A DNA stretch of 64,000 nucleotides from Panagrolaimus kolymaensis (taxonomy: Eukaryota; Nematoda; Chromadorea; Rhabditida; Panagrolaimidae). Every line of letters begins with the position of its first letter. Position 1 is the stretch's first letter. The translations under genes were made by a program, and so were the position numbers. The stretch spans positions 2,914,001 to 2,978,000 of the forward strand of contig JAJQJQ010000004.1 in the NCBI GenBank assembly GCA_028622995.1, given 5' to 3'. Below the pieces are notes generated by a model. It did not search any database, was not told the DNA's origin, and saw only the letters and a list, made by a program, of their open reading frames with translations. Positions 45,101 to 59,985 of the stretch are shown here, piece by piece.

Positions 45101-48100
45101 AATGCTTTTGATCAAAGCCTTGGAATGCCGGCATCATTGGCGCCATCTATTTTTTTTTTGGCGGTGGTCTCTCTTTTTGCTTTCGATTAAAAAAAAAATT
45201 AAATATATTTGTTTAACCTTGTTTGATTTGTTTCTTAATTTTTTTAAACTCCTTTTTTGGTAATAATCAGACCAGAAATAAGACTTTGCCGTTGATCCAA
45301 TTATCTTTTTTTAAACCAAAAAAAGAAAAGACTATCGGATTACGTTCATTCTTCTTTTTTTATTCAGCACCTGTTTGGTTTGGTGCTTATTATCGCATCG
45401 TTTACAATTATGTTTACATTTCTGGGTTTGTTTCATTTTATTATTTGATCGGGGGAAATGGAGATTATTATAATTGGATTTGGTAGCAGTGGTTTTGTTT
45501 CATTGTTTTAATTTTTTGGTTTAACGTTATTTAAATTTCTTTATCGCACATTTTTTCTACCTTATATGAATCGTGTACGGTACCTACTTAAAATTTTACT
45601 ATTTTTTTTCGTCGCCTTTTTGATGTCTTGTCTTTTTTGTTAACTACTTATTGTTTTAATCGTAAAAAAAACGTTTTTTAAGCAGCAATTATCTTTTCTT
45701 TTTTGTTTATAAAAAAATACAAAAACAATATAAAAAAAGTGTTGCATTTGGCACCTGCAGATTTGACTCATTCTAAAATGTTTATTCCCAGATTTTGTGG
45801 TCGGTCTTCAAAAACAATGCTTTTGGCTTACAATGAATTTTTAAAACCATAAAATAAAGGAAGCCATCAACCTGTTGTTTCCGGAACCACTTTTTTTCTT
45901 TTTTTTGGCACCTAAAAAAATAAAACGAGTCATTACCGGTCGCAACTCTCTCACTTTTATGAATTTGAAAAAGAGAGGATGAAGCTTCAATCTGCATATA
46001 AATATAAATTATTCATATGCTAATATTGTTATTTATTTTTATATATGTTTTTATATTTATGTGTGTGTCTATGGAAAAGAGAAAAAGAGGAAAAATAAGG
46101 TTTACTTTTAAGTGACAACAACAACAAAAAATCAGGAAAAATAGTTGTTTTCAACGCTATTTTTCTTTATTGCAGTAGTCTTTAGAATAGTCTCAAAAAT
46201 TAGCTGATTTATAAAGTTATTTTTATCTGATCTACATGGCTATAGCTAATTGGATTGCAACTTGATATTCTAACTAAAGATTTAATCAGTTTCTTGTAAA
46301 CTTTGAACTTAATCCACTCTCCTTCCATTTGCTCGCCTTTTATTTTCCACGTTGATATCTCTGAATCTAACTTATGAATCATTTTCCAAAATCACAGCCT
46401 TTTCCCTTCATTCTCTGATGTATATGGTCATTTAATTTATATGTATGTCTGTGCAAAGTGGCCTCAAGTCAAACCGCTCTGTCATCAACAAAAAAGTATT
46501 ATGATGGCAGAAGCGGAAAAATAATACGTTTCTTTCTTTTTGACCCGTTTATAAATAAACGATGTGACTCAAAAATTGTTGCAATAATACGTTTTCCTTC
46601 TTTTTTACATCACCGTTATTCTTCCGGTCATTTTCTCTTTTTCCTTTCCTTCCTGGTTTTTTTTTGTTACCGGTTCAATTCAATCATCATCGTATGCTTT
46701 TTTCCTTCGGCGCCTTATTCCATCCTCTCATATATATTTTTTTCATGAATAATCATCAATTGCGCAAGCACCAACAGCAACATAAAAAAAGAAAAAAGCC
46801 AGCAAGCCCTCCCTCACCTGTGTGATTCAAAAAAGAAGAATGGGAAAAAGTGTCAAAAGATTTTGTATATTTATTTTTTTCATTTTCCTTTTTTTATTGC
46901 TTTCACAAATATTTTGATTAAAAAAATTTGTGTTTATGCTTTTTTTGAAAGGGGAAAAGCGACCAAGTGTAATCGAGCACTATGAATGGCCGCCATTGAG
47001 GCTGGTGATTTGATTTGATTTTCAACACCCAATGTTGATGAGTCGTTGACCATCGTCATCAGAGAATGGGAATAATAATAAAAAAACTTTTGTGGAATTG
47101 GCTCCAATGTGTCTCTTCTCTCATCTTTCTATTACCCATGTTTTTTTTTTGAGTGAATTATTTTCCGCATCAAGGAATGCATATATGTAGGAGAGCAAAA
47201 AAAAAAGCTTCCCACACTTCTTCATTTTCCATCGCTTTGCATTCTTAGTTAGTTTGATGATGTTAAGGAACTTAGGAATGGGAAAAACATGTATGTTAGA
47301 ATAATAAAAAAATAACAACAAAAACATAGTTGCTCATATTATTTTTGGCATGAAAGCTTATATTATATAAGAAAAGGGAATACTTTGTGGTAATGTGTTA
47401 ACTTATTTATGTGGTGCAACATCACATCCAACGAGAAGAAAATTATGATATCTGAACAAATTTTGCAAAGAAAAGGTTAAAGTTTTTAGTCATTGTTTTA
47501 AGAATTATTTCTTCTCTAAAACAAAAACTTTTTGTTTAAAATCAGCTTAACTAAAAAGCTCTTAATTAACTTGAAAGGTGAAAAACGCCTCAAGAGCGAC
47601 CTTTGTTTACCCCTTTCCCAAAATATACATTCTTACGTTTTTGTTTTTAAAAACTTTTTTTTCTCGATGTCGATGTTTAGGTGCAAATTATACGTTGTCG
47701 TCGCTTTTTCTTTCTCGTGTTTTTAGATGGTCATCATTACCCGAGAAAAATTTACTTCTGTACCCTTCATTTCTTTTTATTTTTTCGTTCACTCAAGCGA
47801 TCATCATTTTTGTACAAAAAGAAAAGTGAGAAAAACATTGTTGTAAACGATCCCGGCGGCAACAAGAATTTTTATAGTTTTAGTTTTTATCCCTTTTTTG
47901 GCCGCCTTGCAATTTGACTCTCGAACTTGGATGGATGGACGCGTGCCATTGCGCAACTTTTTTTTGATCAAAATCAGCAATGATCCTCTCTCTTTCCCTT
48001 CCCATTTTCCATCTTTTTTTCTTGTCAACAAATATCTTTCAATGAGTGATCGAGAGCAAGAATGAGAGAGGTCAGGAAAGGCTAATTGGGGAGTCGAGAG

Positions 48101-51100
48101 TTACCGTGTCGAAAAAAAGAGAGGAGCTCGAATAACGACAAGGTTTCTTCAAGATTGTGATTGATATCGCTTTACATAATTTTATAGTTCGCCTTCTTTT
48201 TTTTATTTGTTTACTTGAGTTGGTATTTTAATTACAATGTATAATACAATACAAGATTAGGATATGCATACACCGAGATTAAATAAATAAAAATACTTAG
48301 AGAATAAATGGGTTTGGTAATGGCATCAATGACTATCTGCTACTATCGGGAGCACAGTAGAACGTAGATTTATTTTTAATCTCTAAGATTTTGCTTTTCT
48401 AAAAAACCCTACGGTAGTTCAAATTTTTTGATTGATAACTTCCTTTACTTTTTTAAATTTGAAACCTTTTAACGATCCCATTTAAAAAAATGTTATAATT
48501 TCTTGTTTTTTCGGTAGTCAAATATTTGTTGAAGAAGGATTTTGAAGAAGGGGATAATATAAAAACACTAAATTTTTGATTATTCCGCGATTGAAACCCA
48601 ACCTAAACCAAAGAAGGTGTCGGCCATCAATCAAAAAAGCTCACACTTTATAGATGATGAACAAAAAATATGCGCGAAAATCAATGTCCCGTAATCACCT
48701 CTCTCTCCCCGAAATAAATGCCTTTATATATTGCTGCCACCTTACTTATAGGAAAGATGAAAAACTTACTACCACCAATCATTATATTTTTTTTATTTCT
48801 TCTCTCAATTTCATTAAAGATGGAAAAAAATTTTACGGTCGTAAAAAATGGATTTTTTTTAAGGGTTAACGTTTTTTGCTTTTGGAAAGTCTGTAATTAC
48901 TTTGACTTCTTTTTTTCTTGAAAAAAAGATGGCAGATTTTCTACAGAGAGCGACAGACTGTAATGATTTTTATTCTTCATTGTAAAAATTTTTTACGGTC
49001 GCAAAATTATTTCAACACCCTTTCTATCTTGCCATTGACTGTATAAAATGAAAACATTAAAAAATGTCTCTGTTTAGAGTATTTTAAGAAGAGGATAATC
49101 CGTTGATTTTTTTGCCTATTGAATAGGAAATTCATGGCACCTGCTTGACGACATTGACTGATAATGGCACTTATTTAAACCACCGATTAAGGGTTCATTC
49201 TCGCTTCTCATACATTCGATAAGCGACGATTAACGGCTTTTCAACAATATGTTGCCAAAATATGGTTTTTTTTATATACGAGTCGAAGAGCTCTTTTTCC
49301 ACTTGTTTCCAAAACCCTTTTTCTTTTCAAATGTTTATTTCCTTCCTCACATTTTGTTGTTGTTGTTGAAAGAAGCTTGAAACAATCTGTTTCAAATCTT
49401 TTCTTATTATTATTTCTTCTGTCTTTTGTCATTCATACCAAATACATACATGCCTCTTCAAAAAAAGTGAGTATTGTGAATTGGAAATGAGTGAGTGACG
49501 ACGATTAGTACTCACTTACTACTCTCAGGGTTGGTTACTTATATGCTAATAATGTCAAAACGGCTGTCAAATCACTGTCCATATTTTATTTTATATTTTT
49601 TTGGTGACGACAGTTTATAGACAGGGCAAGAGAGAGAGAAAAAAGAAAATTACTCTTTTTTTCAGTGAAGCATAAAATAATTGCTTCGCTTATTCAACCA
49701 TATTTATTCATTTTTTTTTAGGATTTACTAAAAAACAAAAACAAAAAAAATAAATGTAAAAAATGTCAATATTTAGCTTCAATGAAGATTTAATGCTTCT
49801 TTTTATTTTTTTGTTTACTGTATTTGGTTCTATTTTTAATGCAAGCTTTAAAGTTTTAAGATATCATAAATTTTAAAAGACCCATGGCAGGAAAATTCAA
49901 GAACAGTTTTTTTCTAGTTTTTGTTCCAATACTCGCTTGAATTTGGTTGTTTTAGCTCTCATCTTTCCTCTCCAAACACTTGAAGTGCCTTTCAATGGCT
50001 TCATCACAAAGTTTGTTTTAGTCCAGTCGATAACGGTTTAACGGTATTTTTCACTCAAAATTTGATCGTCGTCAACCTATTCCACACCCACTCTCTCTCT
50101 CTATCTCTTTTTGGCTTTTCATCAACTTTCCTCAATAGAATCCATTCCTCAAAAGAATTATTGCGCAGGCTTTTGCTATTCAATCTTTTCTTTAAAAAAA
50201 GTTTCGGCATTTCTTAAAACAATTTTGCCGCCGCTGTTGCTGCCGACAAGTGTTTCAATTTTTTTATTCCTTGTCAAAACTTTGCCTTTCATTTCACAGC
50301 TGGGGAGATTACTATTCTTTTGTTTTCTGTTTTTTAATACCAAAGTCATGCCGCTAATTTTATTCTTCTATCTCTTTTTTTTATTCATGGGTTTTAGCGA
50401 AGAGGTATGTAACAAATGCATGAACACGAATGTGTTAAATTCTTAGTGGATTATAGGGCGGTGAAATAGCAATAGGTCACCTGCTGTTGGTCATAGTTGT
50501 TACAAATATGTATGGTTTTTTGTTTTGTTTTTTAATATGAAAGAGGAGGCAATAACTGCCACTTTGATTTTTAACTGTTTTTTTTTGTGATAGAAATGTA
50601 TGAAAAGCGTTTTTATTAAAAGGAAATTCTTAAAGGGTCAAAAATCTTTACATGGCTTTGCCACCTACTGGAGTTATGGCTTTATTTTAGACCCTTAAAT
50701 TCTTTGAAGTTTTATAAAGCGAAATTATGTCTTTTTTTCCTCATGAAAACTTTTATCCAATTTCTTTACAGATATATTTTTTGCGAAGATTTTTATTCTC
50801 GTTTTTCTTATTTTCAGTTTGTTATAAAACCTTTTTTCTAAATATTAATATTTTTGTCGCCTCTTTTAAAATCAAGTAGCAGACAGGCATTTGACATATT
50901 TTTATGAGGTCAAAATCTATCTATTCCGACTTCCTGTAACTTTACAGTCAGCCTTTTTTGATCCTCTTTTTTCCAAATCACTTTAAACTTATTTTTAATT
51001 TTGTGCGGCAAACTTTTGTTCTTTATTAATGATTGAATTAACACTTTTGTGTATTTTTTTTATCCTTTCTAACTTTTTTTTGATGATGGACTCTTTCATT

Positions 51101-54100
51101 CTTTCTCGATAAAGTCACTTGAAACCCCGCAGGTGTCCAATTGAAGGACACTCTTTTATTTTTTGCAAATACTGTTTCACTCCAAACTCGCTCATTGTCT
51201 TTGAATTTTCCAAAAAGCAACTGTCTTCTATTTTTTTTTTTGTCGGCAAAAAGTTTACAATTTTTTTGATACTTGAAACTCTCGAACTCCGCGTCCGCGA
51301 AATATTTTTTTTTGTAAAATGCCGAAACCCACCAAAAATGCATATTATTCTTTATTTTTTGATGCTGAAAAATAACTCTCGTAATTGGCCGTGATCGGTG
51401 ACTCTCGCCGATGTTTTTTCATATTGGCAATTATTTTTTACGGTTGTTGGTTAGAAGAAAAGAATAGCAGCCAAAAAAGCGGGAGTATTAAAAAAGGAGT
51501 GCCATCATCCTCCATATGGAACTCCTTCCTTTTCCTTTTGATTTCGGAGAAGTTTTTTTGATCTTTCTCGCGAGAATATAGGTTTACCGCACAACAACAA
51601 AAGAAAAATAATGCGACATCCTAAAAGAAATTAAAAAATAACATAAAAAACAATGGTACAGTTGCTTTTTTTATGAGCAACCCGAGTAGCTGCTGTAAAA
51701 GAATAAAATTATATTTGGGAGAAATTTTTATTTCATGTAGTATATCTTTGTAAAAACCGGTTGGCTTTTGAATATTTTTGAGTTTTAAACCCAATCATGT
51801 TTATTTCATTTTAAAACACTTCAAAATTTATTCAACTTTATGAACTTTTTAAGATCTCTCCTTTAATGAGTTTCTATAAAACTGCAAAAGCACTCTTAAC
51901 TATTCATGAAATTTTTTTCTTTCTTAAATTTTGGTCATTTTTTCGACAAAAAAAATATGAAATTGTTTTGTTTCTTTTTCTTTTCAGGTGGCACGCAATC
52001 CATACAATTGTCTTTTTCTCTCAAATATGTCATTCAACTTGTACCAAACCAGCGATGTTGCCCTCTCTATGTTATTGCCACCCGCATACCTCTCAATTTG
52101 TTAATTCAATACTCACTTCCTCCACCAATTTTTTTTCGCTCTTTTTCAAAAATCCTGAAGTCATCCTATTTTCTTTCTTTTTCATTCTATTCAACTTTCC
52201 ATCATTCTTCTTTATTTTTTTCATATCCGATTCTACCCAATTTTTTCTTACATTTCTTTTCATTCCATGTCCTTGGCCATTTTCTTCATCATCCTCCACG
52301 TCGGGGTTTTCTTTTCATAGAACTTTGAAGTACTCCTTCTCTTTTCTCCATCGTCATGGCTCGTTTTTGCGGTCACTAAAATACCTCATCATCAATAACG
52401 AAGACGCTGCAGTCGCCATCGTTTTTCTGCGTGTTCACACTTGAAGATTTATTATTTTTTGTTTAAAAACAACATATTTCAATCTTTTTTGCAGCCAGCC
52501 AGCCTCTCATCATACAAGAAGTAGAACACGCTTTATTTATTTCTTTTCATCGCCTTCTTCCTCCAACTTCTTTAAAAACCAACAACAAAAAATCTTTTTT
52601 TTATTTTAGGAAACAAAAAATTATTCATTATTGGTCATTTCCGTTTCTCCTTAATTTCTTTCCATCTTTGTTTTGTGGTTTTTTATTCTTCCATATTTAT
52701 TTTGTTTGCGTCTTCTATTTTTTGAAAAGGTGTTGGTTGATAGCGGAAGAATGGCCAAATTGCGTAATGCAGTTTTGCTTAATCGTTTTTTTTGTCTCTC
52801 TTATGTGCTTCAAATGGCGCAACAACCAACAATTTTATAACGTCTGTTTATCTTCTCAGGAAGTTTTTTGGGTTAAACTAATTCTGAGTTGTTTTATTTT
52901 TTGCATATCTATTGTTTGTGAGAAAGGTGGTGTTTTAATTTTGTTTGTTTGAACTGTTGCATTTTCGTTTAAATCTAAAAATTATAAAAATATATTCCCT
53001 AGATTTTTGAACGGGATTCCAAAAATTAGCAACACCCATCTTCTCATTCATAGAATTTCCTTTTCCCCAATTTTTTATATTTTTAATGCCCATTTCATAT
53101 AGCAAAACGATAGTTTGAAACCTGTCACTTAATTTTCTTTTTTATGTTTTAACTAAAACAAAAAAGACAAATTCTAAACAATTTTACAACCTTCCAAGCT
53201 TCTTTTATCTTCCTTTTGTTTTAAGTGGTGCCGACCGACGACTATCAATGTCACAAAAAATGCCAGCGGCAGCTTCTTTAAATTCTTTCAACTTCCAATT
53301 TTTATGGCACTCTTTTTCTATCACATTTGGCTTCGATTCGATCTGTCTCTAATATGCATATTTATTTTTTTGTGACTTTTATGACGCCTCAAAAGTTGTA
53401 GGTTGCCCCAGCCTTTCTCTCTCTTAGCTTACTTTTTGGGAAAGAGGATAAAAAAATAGTAAAAACTTATATTTAAAAATCCGATTAAGAAAGTCTTCTA
53501 AGAAAAAAGAGAGAAAAGATCGAGAAGCGCGCTTTATTGACGCCGCCAAAATAAACGAACATCACATCGGTGCAAATCTCTTCCGAAAACATTGTTGATC
53601 TGATTTCCTTCGAGTTTTTTAGTTGAGTTAAAAGCTGTTGCCATAAGTTTGAAGAAAACGCAAGAGCAGATTTTTATATGAAAAGCTAAAAATGAGCCGC
53701 AAATGTTATTTTTTATGGGACTGCAAATTTTAACGGATGCACCAGATTGGATGATTTGCGACTTTTTTAGGACTCATAAAAAATCATTTTAGAAGGGCGA
53801 AAAGTCTTTTGGGATGGAGGTTTTGAAAACAATAGCTTAGTAAAATCATTAATGTACCAGTTGAGCTTCTTAAAAATATTCAAGAACTGAATATCCGAAA
53901 AAAATCTTAAAGTTTCGTTTTTTTTTCAAAAACTTTACACCATCATTAATTTTTATTTTTTTCTCTTTGCATGTTCCATAATTTGTAGACAGTAAATCTT
54001 CTTTTCCTTCCTCTTTTGATTTCTTACTTTTTTGTTTCATTTTTTCTTAAACTCGAGAAAAGATAAATGAGATTTTTGGACTGAACACAGTCAAGCAGGC

Positions 54101-57100
54101 AGTCAGCTCGGTGGCCCATTCTTTTTCTCATTTGCATTTTATTCGTTATTTTCCCTTTCCATTATATTTTTTCTTGCCAATCGCGCAAGTTCATCCATCA
54201 AAAAAATACGGAAAACAAAAAAATGGGAGACAATCCATCATAATCTTGACTAATGTCGCATAGAGCTCCTTGCTAACCGATCGCTACCATACAGTCGTCG
54301 TATTTCAGAGAAACCTCATTCATTTATTTCCTGTTTTGTATGTGTCTGTAAAAAAAGTTAGTTTGATTCATTACTTTGACAAGTTCAATATATTTTTTTA
54401 ATCATCTTATATTTATTATATTATACCAGATATCCGATCATTCATTGGTTTTTATTATTTGACTTTCTTTGTATGTAACTTCCTGAAACAAAAAAAAGTT
54501 GACATTGTATTCTTCCTCAAAAATCGACCTAACCCTAGGAGAAAATTAGCAGGTGTTGCACAATAGTGACTATTCACATTCACTTGAGCTTCCGGATTTT
54601 TTGACAGTTAAAATTTTTTTGATGAAACAATAGAAAAAGTGGAAGTCAAGTGCAAAATCAAGCACTTGTCCATTCTTTTCTCAATCGTGTCGTTTCGTGT
54701 CCTCATCCATGGATCATCCCAATTCATTTTTTTATTTTCGAAGAGGAGGAGGCGTGAAAAGCACACTTTTATAGCTACTTTAAGTATCCACTCTCTCAAG
54801 CTCATCTATTTTTTTTCTTTTCTTTTTTTTTTTTGCAATTGTATACAATTTTTTGTTTGTGTCTTCATTAATTTTCCATGTATGTTTTTTGATTGTGTGT
54901 TTTCCGGAATTCCAAATGATGCTTTCTTACTTGCTTGAAGGAGGGTCATTCGTCAAAATGTGTCAACATTAAATAAAATCTTACCACTGCGATAACAATC
55001 AAAATATCTTTTTCGAGAAGAGGCAATATTACTCTTGCGCGAGGTTTTAAGAAAAAAAGCTTATCAAATTTTTAAATCAAAAAATATAATGAAACCATTT
55101 TATTTCGCGCATTTGATTTTGGTGTCTTTTTTTTTTTGAATTTTTGAAATTTTTATAGACTTTCAAACAAACTAATTACCCTTTTTCTGAAACTCCTCTT
55201 CAGAAAAACCTGATGACCTTGTTATTTTATTTTTTGCATCCTTGACTTTTTTTCTACACAAAAAAAATCCCAATAATCACCCTCATATTTTTTACAACAT
55301 TTGCAATAAAATAAAAAAATTGAGGAGAGAAAATTACGTGTTTCGAAGAGAGATCATTATTTCGAGATGTTTTTTTTTCGACAATGTTTTGTTAGTTAGT
55401 TCATGTTTTTTTCAATGATGACAGATGTCGTCAAGGCAAAGCAAAACAAATGAGTGTTTTTTGTTACGGTGTTTCATCTCATTACAAAAAAAAAGAGAGG
55501 CTCGCAAATCATATTCGCGCATTTCTCATTAAATTTTTTTGTATTCACTCAAAAAAAAAACAATGAAATTGTTGTCAAACAAATGTTTGAATTTTTTGTT
55601 GGAAGAAGAAGCTAGAAAAGTTGCTGTCTTTGAATATATTTTACTCTCACAAACCATATTTTTGTTTAACCGAATTAATTTAAAATTTTTCTTGATCCAA
55701 AAAAAGAACTTTTTATATTACCTTCGTAGCTAGGAAAAGGCAACATTCTGATTTTCTATATAGAATGTGAGCGAATGCAAAAATTATTCTTCTGCTTTCG
55801 ATCGATTCTTTGGCCCATAATTTTATTCCATATTAAAATGATTATTTTCTTAATCATTCCCTAATCTTAATTTTCTCTTCCTCTTTTTTTTTTTTTTGCA
55901 AAAGCTGTCTTTTTTACTCTTCTTTTTTTTCATCGCTCAAGCGCAAATCGACACCTGTTGGACGAAGAAGATCGAGGTGGTGAATGACCGAATTTGGCAA
56001 TTCCCAGGTTTTTTTTACTATTATTTAAATTGACCCTTGTGTGTGTTGGATTAATGCAATGCAAAAAGAGGAAATAATGCGCATATTTTTTACACAGCGG
56101 TTTTTATTTATTTGTTGAGCACCATCGTAGCCTTATTGAATTTAAGACATTAATATTTTGATTGAGTGCATCTTCTTCTTTTTCCTTACAATTCATGATC
56201 GTCTGCTTCTATATTCTTTTTTTACGATATTTTCCTTAAAAATAAATTAAGGGAGTCACGAAAACAATGGCCAATTTGGGGAAGTTTTATGACTTTTTCC
56301 TTCAATGCTGTTGTTTTTTTTCATCCCTTAAAAAATTGCTGATTGAGTTTCTTCTCTATGTGATGGGGTTATTTTATAGCCTCTCCTAATTTGCAATTGT
56401 GGGATTAATCAACCTTGATTTTCTTCTTCATTTTTTGAAATAAAAAAAATTGGCACCTGTTAGTCTCGTTTCGATGCCCTTGAGGAGAAGAATTAACGTT
56501 ACGGTGGATTCCTAGAAGGAGCAATGACACTAACTTTACCACCTTTTTATTTTTAACTTAAGGGTGAACCTCTTGAGGAAATTATTTGTTTTTTGTGAAT
56601 GTCAGTCAAACTTGACTCTTTGAGAGGACTGTTGTTTGTTTGATTTTTAGTTCTTTATTAATTTTTAATCATAACAAAGAATTTTTTTATGAAATTTTAT
56701 TTTTGATTCGTTGTGACTTTTTGAAAAAAAATATTTTTCTGCCAAAAAATTCAACATCTCTCTTTGTTCCTTTATGTTTTCTTCCATTTTTACTTCCAAC
56801 TTTGATTTCCGACTAATTTCAACAAAGAGCAAAATAGACGAAGAAGCACGCATCCCTTCTTTTTTTTTAAATAAATAAATTCAATAACATGTAGAAAAGC
56901 TTCAGAAATATCTATCTCAATCTATTTGTTAGCGCTTCTTCTTTTTTTTTTGGCAACACAACAAAGCGCTTCATTTTCGGGCACACGCAAATCGGATTTC
57001 CTCCTTTTTTCCAAAGCTTTTGCAAGCAAGCAAAAAAAAAAAAAATAGAAGCTCTCCCAAATTTTTTAACCGTTTATAAAAAAAAAAGTCCAATGGTTGC

Positions 57101-57792
57101 GCTGCAGCAGCTGAGACTTTTTCTTCCCTCAAAATATCTGTTGATTATGTAACAACAACAAATTTTTTAGTTGTTGGTGGTTTTAAATAAATTTTTTTCA
57201 GCTAAACATCCCATTTTTCCCATTCGTTATGTTTGGATTTTGCCATAAGAAAAGACTGGAGTTGTTGGATCCTCCTCCCAAAAATGTTGTTTGTTTCGGA
57301 GTTTCGCGCGTTTCGTTTCTTTCCTTTTTCTTGACAGTTAATTGCGCATTCGACATTAACTGACCCGACCTCCTCCTTCTTTGGTTAGAAAAAAGAATGA
57401 GTGGCTTTAGTTTTGTCGCCTGCTTCTGGCATCCTAGAAATTAGCTCATCATCTTAGAGTATTTTGTGAAAAAATAAAAAAGCGTAGAGGGAACTGCCCC
57501 TCTTCTTATTTGTTGGAGTTTTAAAAAGAGACAAGCTAATTGTTTTGGACTTTTGGCTTCTTTTTTTTCTTGTTGTTTATTTGTCAAACAACTTTTTTGT
57601 CCATAATTCGTGTTTGAATTTTCGTGATACCATGGTCTTTCGCTTATTTACATTGAGAGATTATGTATTTTTTGTAGTCCTATTTTTTTAGTTAGGAGAA
57701 GTCTAAATTTTGTAAATTTCAGCTATCAATGTAGAAGCAATCCTATGATATAATTAATTACTTATTTTTAAATTATTAATAATAAAACAACG
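42101..57792. other. 15.7-kb region with no recognisable gene
   Basis: Both strands carry many short open frames, but they are Phe/Leu/Ser/Lys-rich, overlap each other and lack chains of consistent splice sites or any family motif. No tRNA-type box B, rRNA, snRNA or well-known microRNA seed was noticed by eye, and no transposase, reverse transcriptase or integrase. Short (CT)n tracts occur (for example near 50090). Small palindromes such as TTTTACGGTCGTAAAA (about 48830) recur near 48990. It may hold regulatory DNA for the membrane-protein gene at 57793 or non-coding RNA I cannot see. Confidence 0.6.
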
Positions 57793-59985
57793 ATGGGTTG
57801 CGAGTGTATTCCACCTCCGCCTATCTTTGATTTACCTCCACCACCTGATCCAACTTTAATATGGCATTTAATTTCGGATGAACCTGAATCAGCATTGAGA
57901 AAGGTTAGTATTTAAAATTCTTGATTGATCTACTAAGATGGCAACATTCGTGTATTTTTCTGTCTGGAGTCAGTTACAAAAATTACACAAGATTTTATTA
58001 TTACTTTTAATATCGTAACCCTTTTTTACTATGGAAGCCATTTTTATTTTTCGGCGTTTATACGACAAAACTTTGTAAAATTTTTAATTTTTGATTTCCA
58101 TAAAAACTTTTCTGGTCTAAATTGAATTTCCTCTTTGACACCTTTAGTGCCGATGCCGCGCTTAAAAAAAATTTCCGACATCTTTTTCCTTCTAAATTTG
58201 ACAAATTTCTTTATTGTTAAAGAAAGTAATTTATTTATTCAAATCGCAACAACTAGCGCTAGTTGCAAGTCACAAAAAAAGATTCAACGCTTTCTTTTGA
58301 CTGACCATCCGCCGCCGCTGGAAAAACGCCGAAAAAGAAGGCCAAAAGAAAACTAACTTGATGAATTGAAAAATTCTCCCGCGGGAGTTAGCTTGAAAAA
58401 GATGTCCGAGCTTTCTCCTAAATTGAATGATTTATATAAATTTTTTCTTTTTTTGAAAATTGAAAAAAAGATGTTAAATATTTTTGAGAAAAAAATGGAG
58501 GGAAATTTTTTAAATATTTTTTGTTTGAATGAAAAACTTTTCAGATTCGTCTTCAAACATGCGAATTTAATCCCATTTACGAATTTATTGGATTAGAAGG
58601 AACTCTTCAAGGATTAATTCTTTTTGGAGTTTCATGCTTTTTGACGGTTTTATTTACAGTATGTACTGTGACAATATGTTGGCATAAATTTTGTCGAAAG
58701 TGAGTTTACTATTTTTTTTGACAATACTATTTTACTTTTTTCAAACCCAAAAGTTGCTTTTTTCGTTGCCTTTTTTTAAAGCCATAAATCCTAAAAATCG
58801 ATGTTATTTGAATACAAAAACAAAAACATCACCACCAGCTTCCGAGTCAATGATCGATGTTGACTTTTTTTTGCTTCCCTTCTAGTATATCCTCGAATAA
58901 AAAAGGCGTCAACAGACATAATTTTTTATGATGATTTATGACAATACAAAAAATAAAATAAATAAGGCAGTCAGCAAAAAAAAAAAAGAAACTTTCACCA
59001 CAACCGTTGCAGCTGTCCTTGTTCGAGTTTTATTAGCTTCTTTTAATAAAAACGCTTTTTGTTTTAGGAATTATTCCAAACGCTCTCCATCATCTACAGG
59101 TGATTCATCAAAATTTAATTCATCATCGGATACTATTGTAACAAATGGTGTAACCCATCCACAATGGAATAATGCTGTTCGATCTCCACAACTTGTAACC
59201 ATTGGAATGCCACAATATGGTTCAGCAAGTGTAAATAATATAGCATCATCCAATGCTTCATCTTCATTGATTCGCTCGCATCCGATTATGGGAATACAAT
59301 CATCGACGACAATGATGAGATTACCAGGGCAAAGGTTGATACCACCAACGAGATCCATAGCAGTGAGGATGCCATCCGATCAAGCATCAGCTTATTGCAC
59401 ATTAAATCGACATTATGAAGAAATTCCAGTTAATTATGCTTTACCACCTTCGAATTCAACCATTCCAACTTCATTTTCACATAATTTCACTCGAGCAAGT
59501 TCGAGACGCTTCGATGAGCAACAACCAACCCAAGCTATGATGTTCCTTGATCGATTGGCTCAAGAAGCGGAGAGAAAACCTCCACCAAGTTGTCGTCCGC
59601 CTCCTCCACCTCCAGATTTATCCCTAAATCGAAGCAGTGCTTCCACTGATGAACTCGATGGATCATCATTGGATGCAGAAATAGAAGTAATAAATCGGCA
59701 ACATTGTTCACCAATAAATTCGAGGCAAAGTGAATTTGGTGGACGTGAAAGCGGATATGGTACGGGTCCATCAAGATTATGGAATCATCAAAGTCCAAGA
59801 GCTCCACCAAGAATTCTCAAGTAAGCAACCAAAATGTTTATGGCAAAAAACCTATTGTTAATTTCATCTTCAGAGAATTTTCAACGCCATCATCAAGTAG
59901 CATTAAATCTCCTCCAACCTTAACAATATGTAATGGTGGTGGTAATAATAATGATTCACAAAATAATCCGATGACATATGTTTAA
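57793..59985 (+). CDS. single-pass membrane protein with Ser/Pro-rich tail and PDZ ligand
   Basis: Exons 57793-57903, 58545-58699, 59068-59820 and 59874-59985 encode 376 residues. The N-terminus is MGCECIPPPPIFDLPPPPDP: Gly2-Cys3 could be lipidated, or the Pro-rich segment could be exposed outside the cell. One hydrophobic segment lies near residues 58-85 (GLILFGVSCFLTVLFTVCTVTICW), followed by HKFCRK, the stop-transfer charge expected on the cytosolic side. The long tail is low complexity: Ser/Asn-rich with RKPPPSCRPPPPPPD, an SH3/EVH1-type stretch, ESGYGTG, and ending MTYV, a class I PDZ ligand (T-x-V). There is no signal peptide, so it is probably type III. It looks like a junctional or synaptic adaptor; I do not recognise the family. 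AATAAA at 60075-60080. Confidence 0.8.

Noticed and set aside
51866..52444. 192-codon plus-strand frame in the 15.7-kb stretch
   Set aside because: Extremely Phe/Ser/Leu-rich, translated from T-rich DNA, overlapped by another long frame, no splice sites or family pattern.
59071..59358. 95-codon minus-strand frame opposite the membrane-protein gene
   Set aside because: Antisense shadow of the coding exon 59068-59820.
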